Shown here: piece by piece, positions 24,191-35,050 of the stretch
Layout: each line of letters opens with the position of its first letter
Numbering within the stretch: position 1 is the stretch's first letter
From: Dendrocalamus latiflorus
Lineage: Eukaryota; Streptophyta; Magnoliopsida; Poales; Poaceae
Assembly (NCBI GenBank): GCA_017311315.1
Contig: CM029672.1
Coordinates: forward strand, 15,102,221 to 15,166,220
Reading direction: 5' to 3'
Length of the DNA: 64,000 bases
Made by a program: the position numbers and the translations under genes
The notes under the pieces: model-generated
What the model saw: only the letters and a program-made list of their open reading frames with translations
Database searches by the model: none
Told to the model about the DNA's origin: nothing

Positions 24191-25089
24191 GCTTTATACA
24201 TAGCCTCAGTGTAGCAGTTGGCGCCAACCGTACAACCTAATTATTTTCTAGCCGCAGCTGTCCGTATCGCATTGTCTCGAAGTCAGTGGCTCGAGAAGGC
24301 ACAGACTTTTGTTGGTGCGGCCAACCAGCTGTACCCCTCGAGAAAACTTTCCGTTGGTGAAAACTATCCCTACACTTGGAAGAGAAGAAAACTAAACTAT
24401 CCCTACACTCGAACAGAAGAGAACTTCCTGCAGGTGAACAAAGAAACGGCGTCTATCCATTGATCAATTCATTCTAAGATTAGATTTGGATCTCGAGAAC
24501 CTCGAGGGAAATCAGCCATGCTTGGCATCCACGCAAATGTATTTAGTAGCACGTTGGTGCTAATCTAACCTATGTTCGTGCGCTGCACGACCAAGCTACC
24601 TCTATCTATTTGCAGTTCTTGATCGATATCTTTCTCATCTGTGCTGTTCATTTAGGGTTTTTTTTGTGGCACTTGTATCTGCGAAAGATACGCGCAAAAT
24701 CTGCCTGTATCATGCTCATGATTCTGAGAAGAAGTTCAGATGCGAATGCACAGTTTTGTATTGAGTCCTACACGCAAGGCTGCGATCCAGATATTCTCAT
24801 CTCTCCCATGGGAAAAAGGTGAATTTTCGTTACATACAGCACAGCTCAGCTCAGCTCAGCCGTCCTTTGTATTGACTCGCATCGTTTTTTTTTTCTTTTG
24901 CTGTACTGTACTGCTGCAGAGGATGTGAATTTATTGCAAAATATTGAAAGAGCTTGGATTTCTCCTACACTGTATAACCTGGAGAGTCGGATTTCGATCC
25001 AGTAGCATACAAAGACATGATGTTGGTGTCTTTTGCTGTAGTACGGCAGAGGGTGTGCGATGAGCGGTTTGATTATTTGTCAAATCTCA
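24191..25089. other. intergenic stretch, no gene seen
   Basis: No coding region is supported. A short CTCAG tandem run (24843-24860) is visible. Confidence 0.5.
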
Positions 25090-25380
25090 TGCCCCGCTCG
25101 TTTCGGTCTGAACTTCTTATTTCTGACTTATTTTTACATTATTCATAAATTTCGTCTTTTTCTAAATTTTTGGTTTTTTTAACTTTTTTGCCGAATCTTT
25201 TTTTTCTCGTATTTGTTTGCATTATACACGATGGGCTAACATGTTTTTTCTATTTTTAAATTTTTTTAAATTTAATTATGCTAAATAAGTCTCTGTCAGT
25301 TACAATGTTTTTTCGTTAGCTACAATACTTTTCAGCTATAAATCACTCAAAAAAAACTCATTTGAGCAGGGCCTCAGTCG
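25090..25380. repeat. AT-rich non-autonomous element upstream of the IPT gene
   Basis: This is the most complete copy of the family. It starts GCCCCGCTCGTTTCGG and ends CATTTGAGCAGGGC, giving short imperfect terminal inverted repeats (GCCCCGCTCGTTT against GCCCTGCTCAAAT). The interior is very T-rich and non-coding. It lies about 640 bp upstream of the IPT start codon. Superfamily not assigned. Confidence 0.55.
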
Positions 25381-25895
25381 TTAGATTATTCTAGTCCAAT
25401 GAGCGGTGGAGAGAGGATCTTTTATGTTTGATTGTGCACTAATTGTTCAGTCTCGTCATAGTGAATTGCACTGTGTAGCATGGTTGCCTCGCTCATCTTT
25501 AATTCCTGGCTTAGCCTTTGGATCCACTGGCTACACATGAAGCATGCTTTTTCCATATGAAAGACAGGGGATCATATTCTTTTAGGCTTTTGGCTTCATC
25601 TTTTAACTTTGATTTTTTTAAAAGTCAAAATAAATAAGATGACTTCTCTAAACAGTTTTTCGAAGCCGTTTCTCCAAATGTCCTCTTGAACCCACCAATA
25701 TGTGTACCGTTCACGTCAACATCTCCGCTGACCACCATCATCTCGAAAAATACTATAAAAAAATTATCAGTTATAACCTAAAAGAACAGAGTGAGTCTCG
25801 CACATTTGTTTCCTATCAAACCCAGAGAGGGAATCCATTTTGCATTTTGTAGTGCAACGTGGAGGATTCTTTTCCCACTTGCTTACCTAGCGGAG

Positions 25896-25904
25896 TATAA
25901 ATAC
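25896..25904 (+). promoter_or_regulatory. TATA box of the IPT gene
   Basis: TATAAATAC lies 113-121 bp upstream of the ATG at 26017. This leaves about 80-90 bp for a 5' untranslated region if transcription starts some 30 bp downstream. No other TATA-like motif sits at a suitable distance. Confidence 0.65.
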
Positions 25905-26016
25905 GCCCCCGAACACACCCACAGCCAATTCACAAGCTAACTGACAAAACATCTCGAAGACTTGTTGGGCAAAGTAGTTAAAGTTGTTAACTAGCAACTT
26001 AGACATCAGAAACACC

Positions 26017-27066
26017 ATGTCACTCTACTTGGCGCCCACAGCCGCCGTCGCCACCGCTACTACTACTCTCCCGAGGCTCGTACTGCCGCCTATCGACATA
26101 GGGCGGCAGGAGCGTGATGTGGCGCTACCCGTGCCGCCGGCACCGCCACCGCCGCTTGTTGTCCGTGCCAATAGGCACATGGGCGCTAAGAATAAGGTTG
26201 TCGTGGTGATGGGCGCAACGGGCACAGGGAAGACACGCCTCGCCGTGAACCTCGCGCTCCGGTTCGGCGGCGAGGTGATCAACTCCGACAAGATGCAGTT
26301 GTACGCGGGACTCGACGTGGCCACCAACAAGGTCACCGCCGAGGAGTGCGCCGACGTGCCGCACCACCTGATCGGCGTGGCGCACCCCGACGACGAGTTC
26401 ACGGCAGCGGACTTCCGGCGAGAGGCCTCCCGCGCCGCGGGCGCCGTCACCGCGCGTGGCCGGCTCCCGATCATAGCCGGTGGGTCCAACTCGTACATCG
26501 AGGAGCTCATCGACGGCGACCGCCGCGCGTTCCGCGAGCGGTACGACTGCTGTTTCCTGTGGGTGGACGTGCAGCTCCCCGTTCTGCACGACTACGTCGA
26601 CCGCCGCGTCGACGACATGTTCGACCGCGGGCTCGTGATCGAGGTCGCGGCCGCGTTCGACCCGCGCCGCACCGACTACTCACGCGGCATCTGGCGCGCC
26701 ATCGGCGTGCCGGAGCTCGACGCATACTTCCGGTCGTATTGCTCCGGCGACGAGGAAGAGCGGGCTCGGCTGCTGGCCACTGCCGTTGAGGAGATCAAGT
26801 CGAACACCCGGCGCCTTTCGTGCCGTCAACGTGCCAAGATCCAGCGGCTGGCGAAGCTGTGGAGCGTCCGCCACGTGGACGCCACGGAGGCCTTCCGGAG
26901 GCGGGGCGCCGCCGCGGACGAGGCCTGGGAGCGGCTCATCGCCGCGCCATGCGCCGCCGCCGTGCGTGCATTCCTGTACGATGATGTCACGGCGGACCAT
27001 AGCAGCATCAGCGCAGCTCCTAACATCCCGGTGTTCGCTCCTGCTGCGGAGGCCGCCATAGTATAA
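26017..27066 (+). CDS. IPT: adenylate isopentenyltransferase (cytokinin biosynthesis)
   Basis: A predicted 349-residue, intronless protein of the plant ATP/ADP isopentenyltransferase family. Known members transfer the isopentenyl group of DMAPP to ADP or ATP, the first step of isoprenoid cytokinin synthesis, often in plastids. Visible: P-loop GATGTGKT at residues 66-73, then GGEVINSDKMQLYAGLDVAT, PHHLIG, and the GRLPIIAGGSNSYIEEL box. The Ala/Thr/Pro-rich first 50 residues could be a plastid transit peptide. The ATG at 26017 (ACACCATGTC) is chosen; the frame is open 11 codons further upstream but without an ATG. There is no C-terminal zinc finger of tRNA-type enzymes. GC-rich codons contrast with the surrounding AT-rich DNA. 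Which paralogue this is cannot be told from memory. Confidence 0.95.
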   Translation: MSLYLAPTAAVATATTTLPRLVLPPIDIGRQERDVALPVPPAPPPPLVVRANRHMGAKNKVVVVMGATGTGKTRLAVNLALRFGGEVINSDKMQLYAGLDVATNKVTAEECADVPHHLIGVAHPDDEFTAADFRREASRAAGAVTARGRLPIIAGGSNSYIEELIDGDRRAFRERYDCCFLWVDVQLPVLHDYVDRRVDDMFDRGLVIEVAAAFDPRRTDYSRGIWRAIGVPELDAYFRSYCSGDEEERARLLATAVEEIKSNTRRLSCRQRAKIQRLAKLWSVRHVDATEAFRRRGAAADEAWERLIAAPCAAAVRAFLYDDVTADHSSISAAPNIPVFAPAAEAAIV

Positions 27067-27228
27067 CTGTATAAGCATCTGACGTTAATTGAAACATTCA
27101 GAAGAACACGTGGACGTAACTGTGAAGAAACTAGCCATTAGCCATTGCTTGGAGTAATGGCATTGCACGAGGCCATCAAGACAGATGAGCTAGAGGCTAA
27201 ATTACATAGTTAAGCTGGTGATCATGGC

Positions 27229-27830
27229 TTGTTTGGAACTAGGGCTGGATATCGAGCTGGCTCGGCTCGGCTCGGCTCGGTCTGGCTCGGTAGGATAACG
27301 AGCTGGCTCGAGCTGGCTCGTTATAACTAACGAGCTAAAAAGCCAGCTCGGCTCGGCTCGACAAAAAGCTCGAGTTAGCTCGTTTGGCTCGTGAGCCAGG
27401 GCCAAAAAATATCTCCATCATATATTCATCCATGGAAGTTTGGCTCGTTTGGGTACAATAGAGTACAAATTAACACATGCATGGCTCGTTTGGGTACAAT
27501 AGAGTACAAATTTACACATTAACACATGCAATAGAATACAAATTAGGTCCATGGAAGCAGCATATGCATATCTAAATTCCTGGAAGCATGGCTCGTGAGC
27601 GGCTCGCGAGCTGGCTCGAGTTGGCTCGTTATAGCTAACGAGCTAAAATCTTGGCTCGGCTCAGCTCGTTATCCTAACGAGCCGAGCCGAGCCAGCCACG
27701 AGCCGAGCGAGCTAACGAGCTTCGAGTTTTTCGTCCAGCCCTATTTGGAACGCACTAATCTCATAGGTATTTCGAAGGAAATAGTACAATTCTTGTAGGT
27801 CCTGTGAGAATCCCGTACTCCAAACAGAGT
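27229..27830. repeat. short element relic interrupted by a hAT insertion
   Basis: Outside the hAT insertion, the joined flanks read GTTTGGAACGCAC ... CCGTACTCCAAACAGAGTC, matching the GTTTGGAAC/CTCCAAACAGGGCC ends of a short grass repeat family. The hAT element entered 1 bp inside this end, so it is the younger insertion. Confidence 0.45.
27240..27743. mobile_element. non-autonomous hAT-type element, perfect 8-bp target duplication
   Basis: Terminal inverted repeats TAGGGCTGGA ... TCCAGCCCTA bound 504 bp. Both flanks are TTTGGAAC (27232-27239 and 27744-27751), an exact 8-bp duplication as hAT transposases make. The interior has many GGCTCGGCTCG and GAGCTGGCTCG words in both orientations at each end, giving a strong snap-back. 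It carries no transposase. It sits about 170 bp downstream of the IPT stop codon. Confidence 0.93.
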
Positions 27831-28098
27831 CAAGACGAAAGATTAGTCGGATTGGCAAGGTTGCATTTTAAACTTACAGGCGAGCTAGCACCGAGTGGGG
27901 CACCTGCATTTCTTTCTTTTTCTACTTCTTTTCTTTTTGTACGTTTCTGGAGTTGGCATGGCGTGTGATGGCTATTTTTCTCTTTTTGTTCTTATTTCGT
28001 GCCTGCTACTACTACGTGCATAGTGCGATCGAGCTAGCTAGCGTGTTCTAGCTCTTCAGGTTATTTTTGCTAGCTTTTTGTTGGTTTGCTTGCTGCAT

Positions 28099-28126
28099 GG
28101 AGAGAGAGGGAGAGAGAGAGAGAGAT
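28099..28126. repeat. GA microsatellite
   Basis: An interrupted (GA)n run lies in AT-rich intergenic DNA. No gene is seen in 27831-28975. Confidence 0.9.
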
Positions 28127-28975
28127 GTGTATAGGCACTTTTAGTTGGTGAAATATTTGTATCAGATGATGAGCATAAATAAAACATCTTGGGTGATCTG
28201 ATTCGGTTTTCATTGGGTTACAGTAGGATATATAGCCGACTATGTAAAGATCACTCTTGTACCTATATATGTTCCCCTTTGAGGTTCAAGAATGTAAGAT
28301 GTTGCGCCTCAAGGTTCCATTTAGAGTGAGAAAATTGCAAGAGTTTTTGACAGCCAAGGTAGCCAATTGAAGATGGGTTTTCCAGCATACCTAATGGAAA
28401 AACCATCAGGATTACTTTAGGTATAGCTCATTTTTTCGACAAACAGCTTTGTTGTGTGCACTTGGCTTCTATTAGGTAAACCTACTAAATGTGTAATTAA
28501 TTATTGCATAATCATTGTTATATAGTTTAATCACTTTGTAGAGCATTATAAAAAATCACATATTTGATTATTTTTTTTTTGGAAATTTTAGGTTAGCTAG
28601 TATCCATTTTTTTCCTTTCATAACGTATATTAGCTAGACCTAAATACAACGCAAATAATGTCCTTTTTTGTAACTATTTGATTTTGCCTACATTGTAAAC
28701 TGATTTTATCCAATTGTAATTCTGAATAAAAGAAGAGACCCTAAAACACTGCATATTGTCTAACTATACGTTAGTAAAAATTATAAAGAATTTTTCTTCA
28801 AAAGATGTTGTATAAAAATAATATCAAATTAGTTTTAGTGACAAATTAATACGTAAGATACTTAATACATGTATATGATTGATATAAAATTTATGAAATG
28901 TTTTATACATTTTTTTATGGTAAGTGAGTTTTGAACTCACAATTGGAATCATTTAATCGCATCTTCTAATTAATG

Positions 28976-29879
28976 TGATGACAATGCTTATTTAGGGTGA
29001 AACTAGCTCAAATTGAATTTATTTATGTTTGAGTTTGATATCTCATATTGAAGGACCACATGAGAATATTTGTGGTCAATTGGTGATGAATAATTGCATG
29101 TTTGGGGAGTTGGATTTTGATTTTGCAAAAGCTGGCAAAATTTAGTTTTGCTAATTGGTAAGGGCGGTTTGAATGGCATGCAACTGTGGTCTTACTGGTG
29201 TGCACTGGTAGGTTTGACCGATTGATGGTTGGTGGTCTGATTGCTGGTGTGATGTGACTAGGTTATGATTGGCGGTCTAATCGGTGCAGTCTGACTGCCA
29301 TGGGGAGAGGGGTCAGACTGGTAGTATGAGAGTAGACATGTCTCTAGGGTGTCCAGAGAAGTTCAGACATGTCTAGGGTATCCAAGACGTGTTTACAGTG
29401 TTGATCAAAATGGACATTGAGTTGGTTTGAGTGTGTGCACGTCATGGATGCTGGTGCTAGGTTGTGTTGTATTGCACGATGCATCATTTTGACTAATGTG
29501 AGTCAAGTGCATAGAACTTGTAATCGAAATGATTGTTTGGCCTTTGGATGTGCAAGTTGCTTGGAGAACGATAGCGATCGATGGAAAGTGATCAGGACTA
29601 GGTGGGAGAACTGAGGTCTGAGTGGTCATGTAAGTTCGGGGTGAGACTGTGTGGCTCAAGCAAGAAGCGCATGAAAGACAAGAAACGTGAAGATGTGAGT
29701 CAGACCTCTAGGGGCTTAGTTCTTCAAGATTTTGTGTTGTTGAGTGTTTTGCTTTGTGCTTTCGGCTTGGATTTGATTCTCAATAACTCTATAGTTATTT
29801 GAGAAAAAGATCTAGAATACTGGGGGGGGATTTTAGTCAGCACTATTCACTCCCCCTCTGTTGTCTTTCTGGTCCTACA
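28976..29879 (+). repeat. 5' LTR of a decayed copia element (start tentative)
   Basis: The right end is well placed: GGTCCTACA is followed by one base and then TGGTATCAGAGC. The left end TGATGACAATGC at 28976 is a plausible start, but no second LTR exists to confirm it. Confidence 0.5.
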
Positions 29880-29880
29880 G

Positions 29881-29892
29881 TGGTATCAGAGC
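29881..29892 (+). other. primer binding site, initiator Met tRNA
   Basis: TGGTATCAGAGC is the standard plant initiator-Met primer site and directly follows the LTR end. Confidence 0.88.
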
Positions 29893-29944
29893 CTAGTTAG
29901 CTCTTCTAATAGATCATAACCGGTCTTAGGAGCAATAGCAGCAG

Positions 29945-31674
29945 ACAACTATTCCACCAAGCCTCCTATTTTCGATGGGTTTTAGTATCCCTTTTGGAAG
30001 AGTAGGATGGAGTCTTATATTCAGACTCAAGACTGTGCTATTTGGAAAAAAAAAGTTAAGACTCAGTTTGTTGTTCCTACCAATGAGAACATCATGATTA
30101 CAATACACCAGATATTGAGGTAAATGCTAAGGCAAGAAACACCATCATTCAAAGTCTTAGCAGAAATGAGTTTGATCACATCTATCACCTCTCGTCAACA
30201 TATGACATTTGGGTGAGCCTCGATGCATACCATGAGGGCACCACCCAAATCAAGACTATCGGATAAGACCAGTATAAGAGGGAGTACAACAAATTCCATA
30301 TGCTTGCTGATGAATCCTTAAATGAATGCTTTGGCAAATTTCACAAGATACTAAGCAACCTCCAAGCTGTTGGTCTCACATACATAGACTCGGATAATGC
30401 TCGTCAAATGCTTTCTGCCTTGGATCTCAGAGTTAGGGAAATGAAAGTGATCAACATCAAGGACACGATTGATCTGTCGACCTTGACTCTTGACGCGTTG
30501 TACTCTCACCTTAAGACTCATGAGATTGATGTCATCTCTCACAAGACAAAGTCGCAGATAATGACCCTAGTCACTGATCCCACATATGTTTCTGGACCAT
30601 CTTTCGATAGTGTCTCTTGATTCTCTTTGGCTGCTTTGTGCGAAATGAGTAATGACCAGTTTGATCAGTTTCCAGAGAGTAACTTGGTCCTCGTAGCTAG
30701 AAAGTTCTCACACATATACAAGAGATTTAGATAGAGAAAGAGAGGAGGTTTGGTGATCTGCTTTGAGTGTGGTGGCCCCAACCACATTCAAGCAAACTGC
30801 TCTAAGCTGGAAAAGGTTAAGATCAACTACGGTGGTGCTAGCAAGAATAACTACACCAACAAGAACCGTAACAAGAAACTACCAACTCTAGATCAAGGCA
30901 AGGAGAAGAAGTACCACAATTTTGCAATTTTGTCAAGGTGATGAAGCTCTTCCACCACATTCTCACCGCCTTTGACAACTTTGACTTCAGCAACATGGAG
31001 GGCTGAAGCGATGACGACGGTGAGGATGATCCACAAAAGAATACCAGGGATGGTGACGACTTCATCGGAATGTGCTTCATGGCGGATGAGAACAGTATCA
31101 ACGATGACGATCTCTATAGTGACTTCGATGAGGTAAACCCCTCCTACGACCAGCTCAATGATGCTTTTCTAAAACTAGAAAAGTTCTATGCTAGGTTTAG
31201 GGTTAGGTGTGATGAATTAGAAAAGAAGGTAGAGAGCTTATCACAGGAGCTTGTTTCACTTAGATATGTTTCCTTTCATGATGATTGTGATGTTTGTTCT
31301 TCCTTGTTGGAGATGTGGAAAAATTAAGGACCTCACATGATAGTGTGATATATGAGCTTGATTTGCTTAAGATGAAGAATATTAGTCTGTTAACTGAACT
31401 AGAGATGACTAGAGTTACTCCTTGTCAATCTGATTCTACTGAGATTACAGTTTGCACCTTATGTGAGGATAAGGATAATGCTTTTAGAGGTCTGTATACT
31501 TTGCTTCTTGGTCTGCCTGAAATTTGTGATAGATGTGTCAACTTAAAGAGTAATTTAAAAAAGGTAGATCATAAAATTGCTGAAATATATGCTGCTTTGA
31601 TTGAGCATGTTGCTTCTTGTGACAACTGTCTTAAATTAACTAATGAACTTGAATCCATATCCAAGCCATTTTAG
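29945..31674 (+). pseudogene. broken copia gag with zinc knuckle
   Basis: After the primer site the frame reads KPPIFDGF-YPFWKSRMESYI (one stop), then LDAYHEGTTQIKTI and an open stretch 30300-30620 (LADESLNECFGKFHKILSNL, YSHLKTHEIDV). This is the UBN2 gag class. A CX2CX4HX4C knuckle (CFECGGPNHIQANC) lies at about 30759. 31070-31674 is an acidic, coiled-coil-like tail (DELEKKVESLSQELVSL). Several stops interrupt it. Non-functional. Confidence 0.8.
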
Positions 31675-32519
31675 GACACGTGTATTCATAGTAAGAAAAT
31701 AGCTCAATATGCTTCTAAAGCACCTGTTAGCTCACCATGCAATAATTATGAAAAATTAAAATCTGAATTGATTGCCTGGAATGAAAAATATGTAAAACTA
31801 ACTAAGGACCTACTAGAGAAGCCATAATCTGCTTGCTTGTTCTGTGCTGAAGTAGAGGAGAAAATGAAGGAAATGGAAGAGACCTTTAGGAAGGGATTCG
31901 AGGCCTAGATGGCTAGGTTTAGGACTACCCCGTGTGTGCCTTATGAAGCCTTCAAGCTTGAGGCGACCGTGCATAGGGAGAGATATACATGTGCTATTCG
32001 ATCTTTTTCTTCTGGTTCTTCATCTTCATCTTCCCCATATTCTTCCTGTGCTTCCTTTTTTAGGAGTGTGATTACCTCATGAACACTCTTGAAAAATTTA
32101 TCAGAGACCAGAAACTCAATCTTATCCTGGATAAATCTATGATTTGCAAGTTTAATCAATGTCTAGGATATGATTTTCTAGAGGATGCGAGGAAACATCC
32201 ACATGCAGTTGTTAGAGGTGTAGTAGGAGGTGTGATTGAGGTTGTGCTCGAGTCTAAAAAGATAGTGTTTAAGTATGCGGCCTTTGTCTAGGGGATTTAT
32301 GATAGTAAGGTTGTGCTTCCTGCTACCTCAACCTCTCAGAAGGCAAAGTATCATTGCACATTATGTCCGAAGGATGGACACTTAGTCGACTTCTATTTTA
32401 GGTGTGCCAAGGTCATGTGTCGTGATCGTGTTCATGCTCTTAGGGGTATTCAGGGTCAGCCCTAGTCTCAGAGTGCTCCTAAGACCGACACGAGATCTAG
32501 AGTTGTGGTTATCTCTTAT

Positions 32520-32930
32520 GACTTCTCACTGATTCAGGTTCGTCGGACCGGGGAGGGAGATGTTTGGATAGTTGACTCCGGTTGTTCCTTTCACATGACC
32601 AGACATTCATGTTGGTTTTATTCCCTAGTCCAAGCTCTAGGTGATGAGATGATCACCTTTGGAGGCGCTTCATCAGGTTAAGTCATCGCTAAAGGTATTA
32701 TACATATTAATGATTCTTTCATTTTTAAGGATGTTACCTTAGTGAGTAAACTGCGATATAATTTACTCTTTGTTTCCCAGCTTACCAATCACGATTTTGA
32801 GGTAAGTTCTAAGAAAAATACTTGTAAAATCCTTGATTCTTCAGGAAGTCTAGTTTGTGGGATTTCTATATTTGAGATGATGTTTCATGCCGATTTTATC
32901 GAGTCTTCTGGTGATTCTCTCCGGTGCTTC
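32520..32930 (+). pseudogene. broken copia protease region
   Basis: VWIVDSGCSFHMTRHSCWFY carries the aspartic protease motif DSG followed by the usual SFHMT. Downstream FKDVTLVSKLRYNLLFVSQL and SLVCGISIFEMMFHADF match the stretch between protease and integrase in this gag-pol class. One stop is seen near 32679. Confidence 0.78.
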
Positions 32931-33026
32931 GTGCAGGTCATGGCAACCAGGCTAAGATCGGACATCTACATCAACCTCCCTACGCTCGAGAAGCTTGACG
33001 CCGTGCTCATCATAAGATCTCAATGA
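32930..33026 (+). pseudogene. captured fragment resembling a RopGEF PRONE domain exon
   Basis: In frame with the preceding copia segment, CAG/GTCATGGCAACC opens a run reading RLRSDIYINLPTLEKLDAVL. It closely resembles the PRONE domain segment of plant RopGEFs, remembered as having the pattern RSDLYxNLPALRKLD. A stop follows at 33024. Base composition is richer in GC than the surrounding DNA. It is far too short to work as an exchange factor. The match rests on recollection of the family and was not tested by search. Confidence 0.5.
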
Positions 33027-33439
33027 ATTGGTGGTCCATTGATCTATTCTTCTGATAATGCAAAAAAGTACTCTTTTACGGTACCTTAAAATGAAAACAA
33101 AAGTCTATAATACCCTCATAAATCAACAATCAGTTTTTATTTCTATTACCACCTTTCTACTAGCAGTATAATGTACTATAAAAAATCATAATTAGGACGT
33201 ATGTTTTATTTTTCTTCTTATCTTTTCCATTTCTGCTTTTCTATGGGGCATTGTTGGAAGAACAAATGTAGTTTGTACATATGGCTTCTCTTATGTCCTT
33301 TCCGTCCAACAGTGAGCCAATGACGAGTGATTCCTCCACCTTGGTACGTAGTACCCATTTCGTATCATATTATGTTGAGTTGTCGCTCAGAAACTTTTTT
33401 TTTTGCAGTTTGTTTCTGTCTCTGTTTGCAACTTTGTAT

Positions 33440-33672
33440 GCCAACCAGAAAGATATGGCCCTAATTGGGCACGACAAGATCTCCGATCTTTCGTGACGAT
33501 TAATAATTTTTCTGACGGGTTACAACCAACCGTCAAGAATTTTAATTTCAGTGACAGATTTATGATGTCGCCAGGAAAAAAACATATTTCCTGACAGGGT
33601 AATGCCTGACGGCACCCGTCAGGAATATTTTTCTTGGAGGTTTTTAACCATCGTGAAAGCTCATCAGTAGTG
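33440..33672 (-). mobile_element. one end of a CACTA-type DNA transposon
   Basis: The block ends GCTCATCAGTAGTG, the reverse complement of a CACTACTGATGAGC end. Inside are repeated subterminal words around CTGACGG and CCGTCAGGAA in both orientations, typical of grass CACTA ends. The opposite end and a 3-bp duplication were not found, so it is probably a remnant. Confidence 0.5.
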
Positions 33673-34787
33673 GGAACATGAATTATTTTCATATTCCTAC
33701 AGGAATTTAATTGTCTCACGTGAAATTTCTTCATTCCAAACGGGGCCTACATGACTCATTCGACATGACATCAACCATCATCTTTAGTCTACTGATTTTT
33801 TTTTTACACTCTTTCTCCATAGTTTCTGTCTTTGTTTTTCCTTCCAATAAATTATGTTGTGATAGCAAGAGAATTAAGAAGCATAAAATGTGTGGTTGAT
33901 CTAGAGGGAATGTGCCCCTTTTTACCTATTCCAACGATCACGCAAAACATATAGTTTTATGCTCACTTGCAAAATTTTGTTTCCAAGGTTATTTACAGTG
34001 AATGACAAGTTGCAGACATGAATAATATATATGCAGTTTGTAAAAAAAAAAATCGTCGTCCTGGTAGATGACTTTGCGTCCAAATCAAAAGAACCACAAA
34101 TAATCTCTAAAGTGGAGACGAAAATTGCATACATATGTATACATAGTCCAAGAATAATACAAGTGTAGGTTCTCCATTATAACCAATTCTTAAAGTTTTG
34201 GTTCCATGAACCTCATAGAAACCACTTAACATGAGAACAGGGCCCCGCATGCATAACCTTGGCTCAAAGCACGGGTCAAAAGGAATTTCGTTATTTATCA
34301 TAGTTAATTATTTGTTATTGAGGGTGACATTCACTTGTCCCTTCTTTTTGGTTTTTTTATCATATACATAGCTATGCTGAGATTAATGATGATCATTATC
34401 ATTAGACTACTTTTTTCAGATATGATTAGAAGTTTTATATTACATCTATATGGGTTCAAGGGTTATAGCTACCTAGCCTTAAAGGTCATAGGGTAGTTAG
34501 TACAAGCGTGCACTTGCCAAAATCATATGTATTTCCAAGTAGGTAATCATTTTTTAGCATGAGATGATCATTGTGTTTTGTACTTGTGTTGAAGGGTGCG
34601 TACAACAGAAAGTTGGTCTTGAAAGGGATGGGGAGGAGGGGTATCCCCCACGCGTGCACTACTAATCCTACTTCATTAGATCTATTTCTAAAGCAATGCC
34701 AACACTTCTTGTCTCTAGAGCCTCCCCCATTGTTTCTTGTTCATATTTATAAGATCGTTGCCAACATAATACAAAGCCAAACATGGT

Positions 34788-35050
34788 GCTTCCTCCATTC
34801 TTTTTACTTGATGTTTTTTTAACTTTTTACGGTCTCCGATATACGACATTGATCGTTACCTTTTATAACTTTATACTAAGATATATACTAATAAAATTAT
34901 AATATTACGATAGTATTTTTGATGATAAATTTAATGATATAATTTTTGTATAGTCAATCTAGATAGTTTTGAGTCATTGACGGATAAATTTTAAAAAGTT
35001 TGATGGTATGAATTTTAGGATGTCACGTAAATAGAACAGATAGAGTACTT
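34788..35050. mobile_element. decayed Stowaway-like element
   Basis: It begins CTTCCTCCATTCTTTTTAC and ends AGAACAGATAGAGTAC, a degraded form of the CTCCCTCCGT terminal repeat. The interior is AT-rich, about 260 bp, and non-coding. Ends have diverged, so borders are approximate. Confidence 0.4.

Larger units (their letters stand above)
28976..33035 (+). mobile_element. truncated copia element lacking integrase, RT and 3' LTR
   Basis: LTR, primer site, broken gag and protease are present in order. After the protease region (about 32930) the expected GAG-pre-integrase, integrase and reverse transcriptase are missing. The frame instead runs into a segment resembling a plant RopGEF, and no 3' LTR follows. 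Confidence 0.75.

Noticed and set aside
28976..33672. CRISPR array, prophage or bacterial-type operon
   Set aside because: Nothing in the window has regular spaced repeats with unique spacers or prokaryotic gene organisation; the DNA is clearly plant nuclear.
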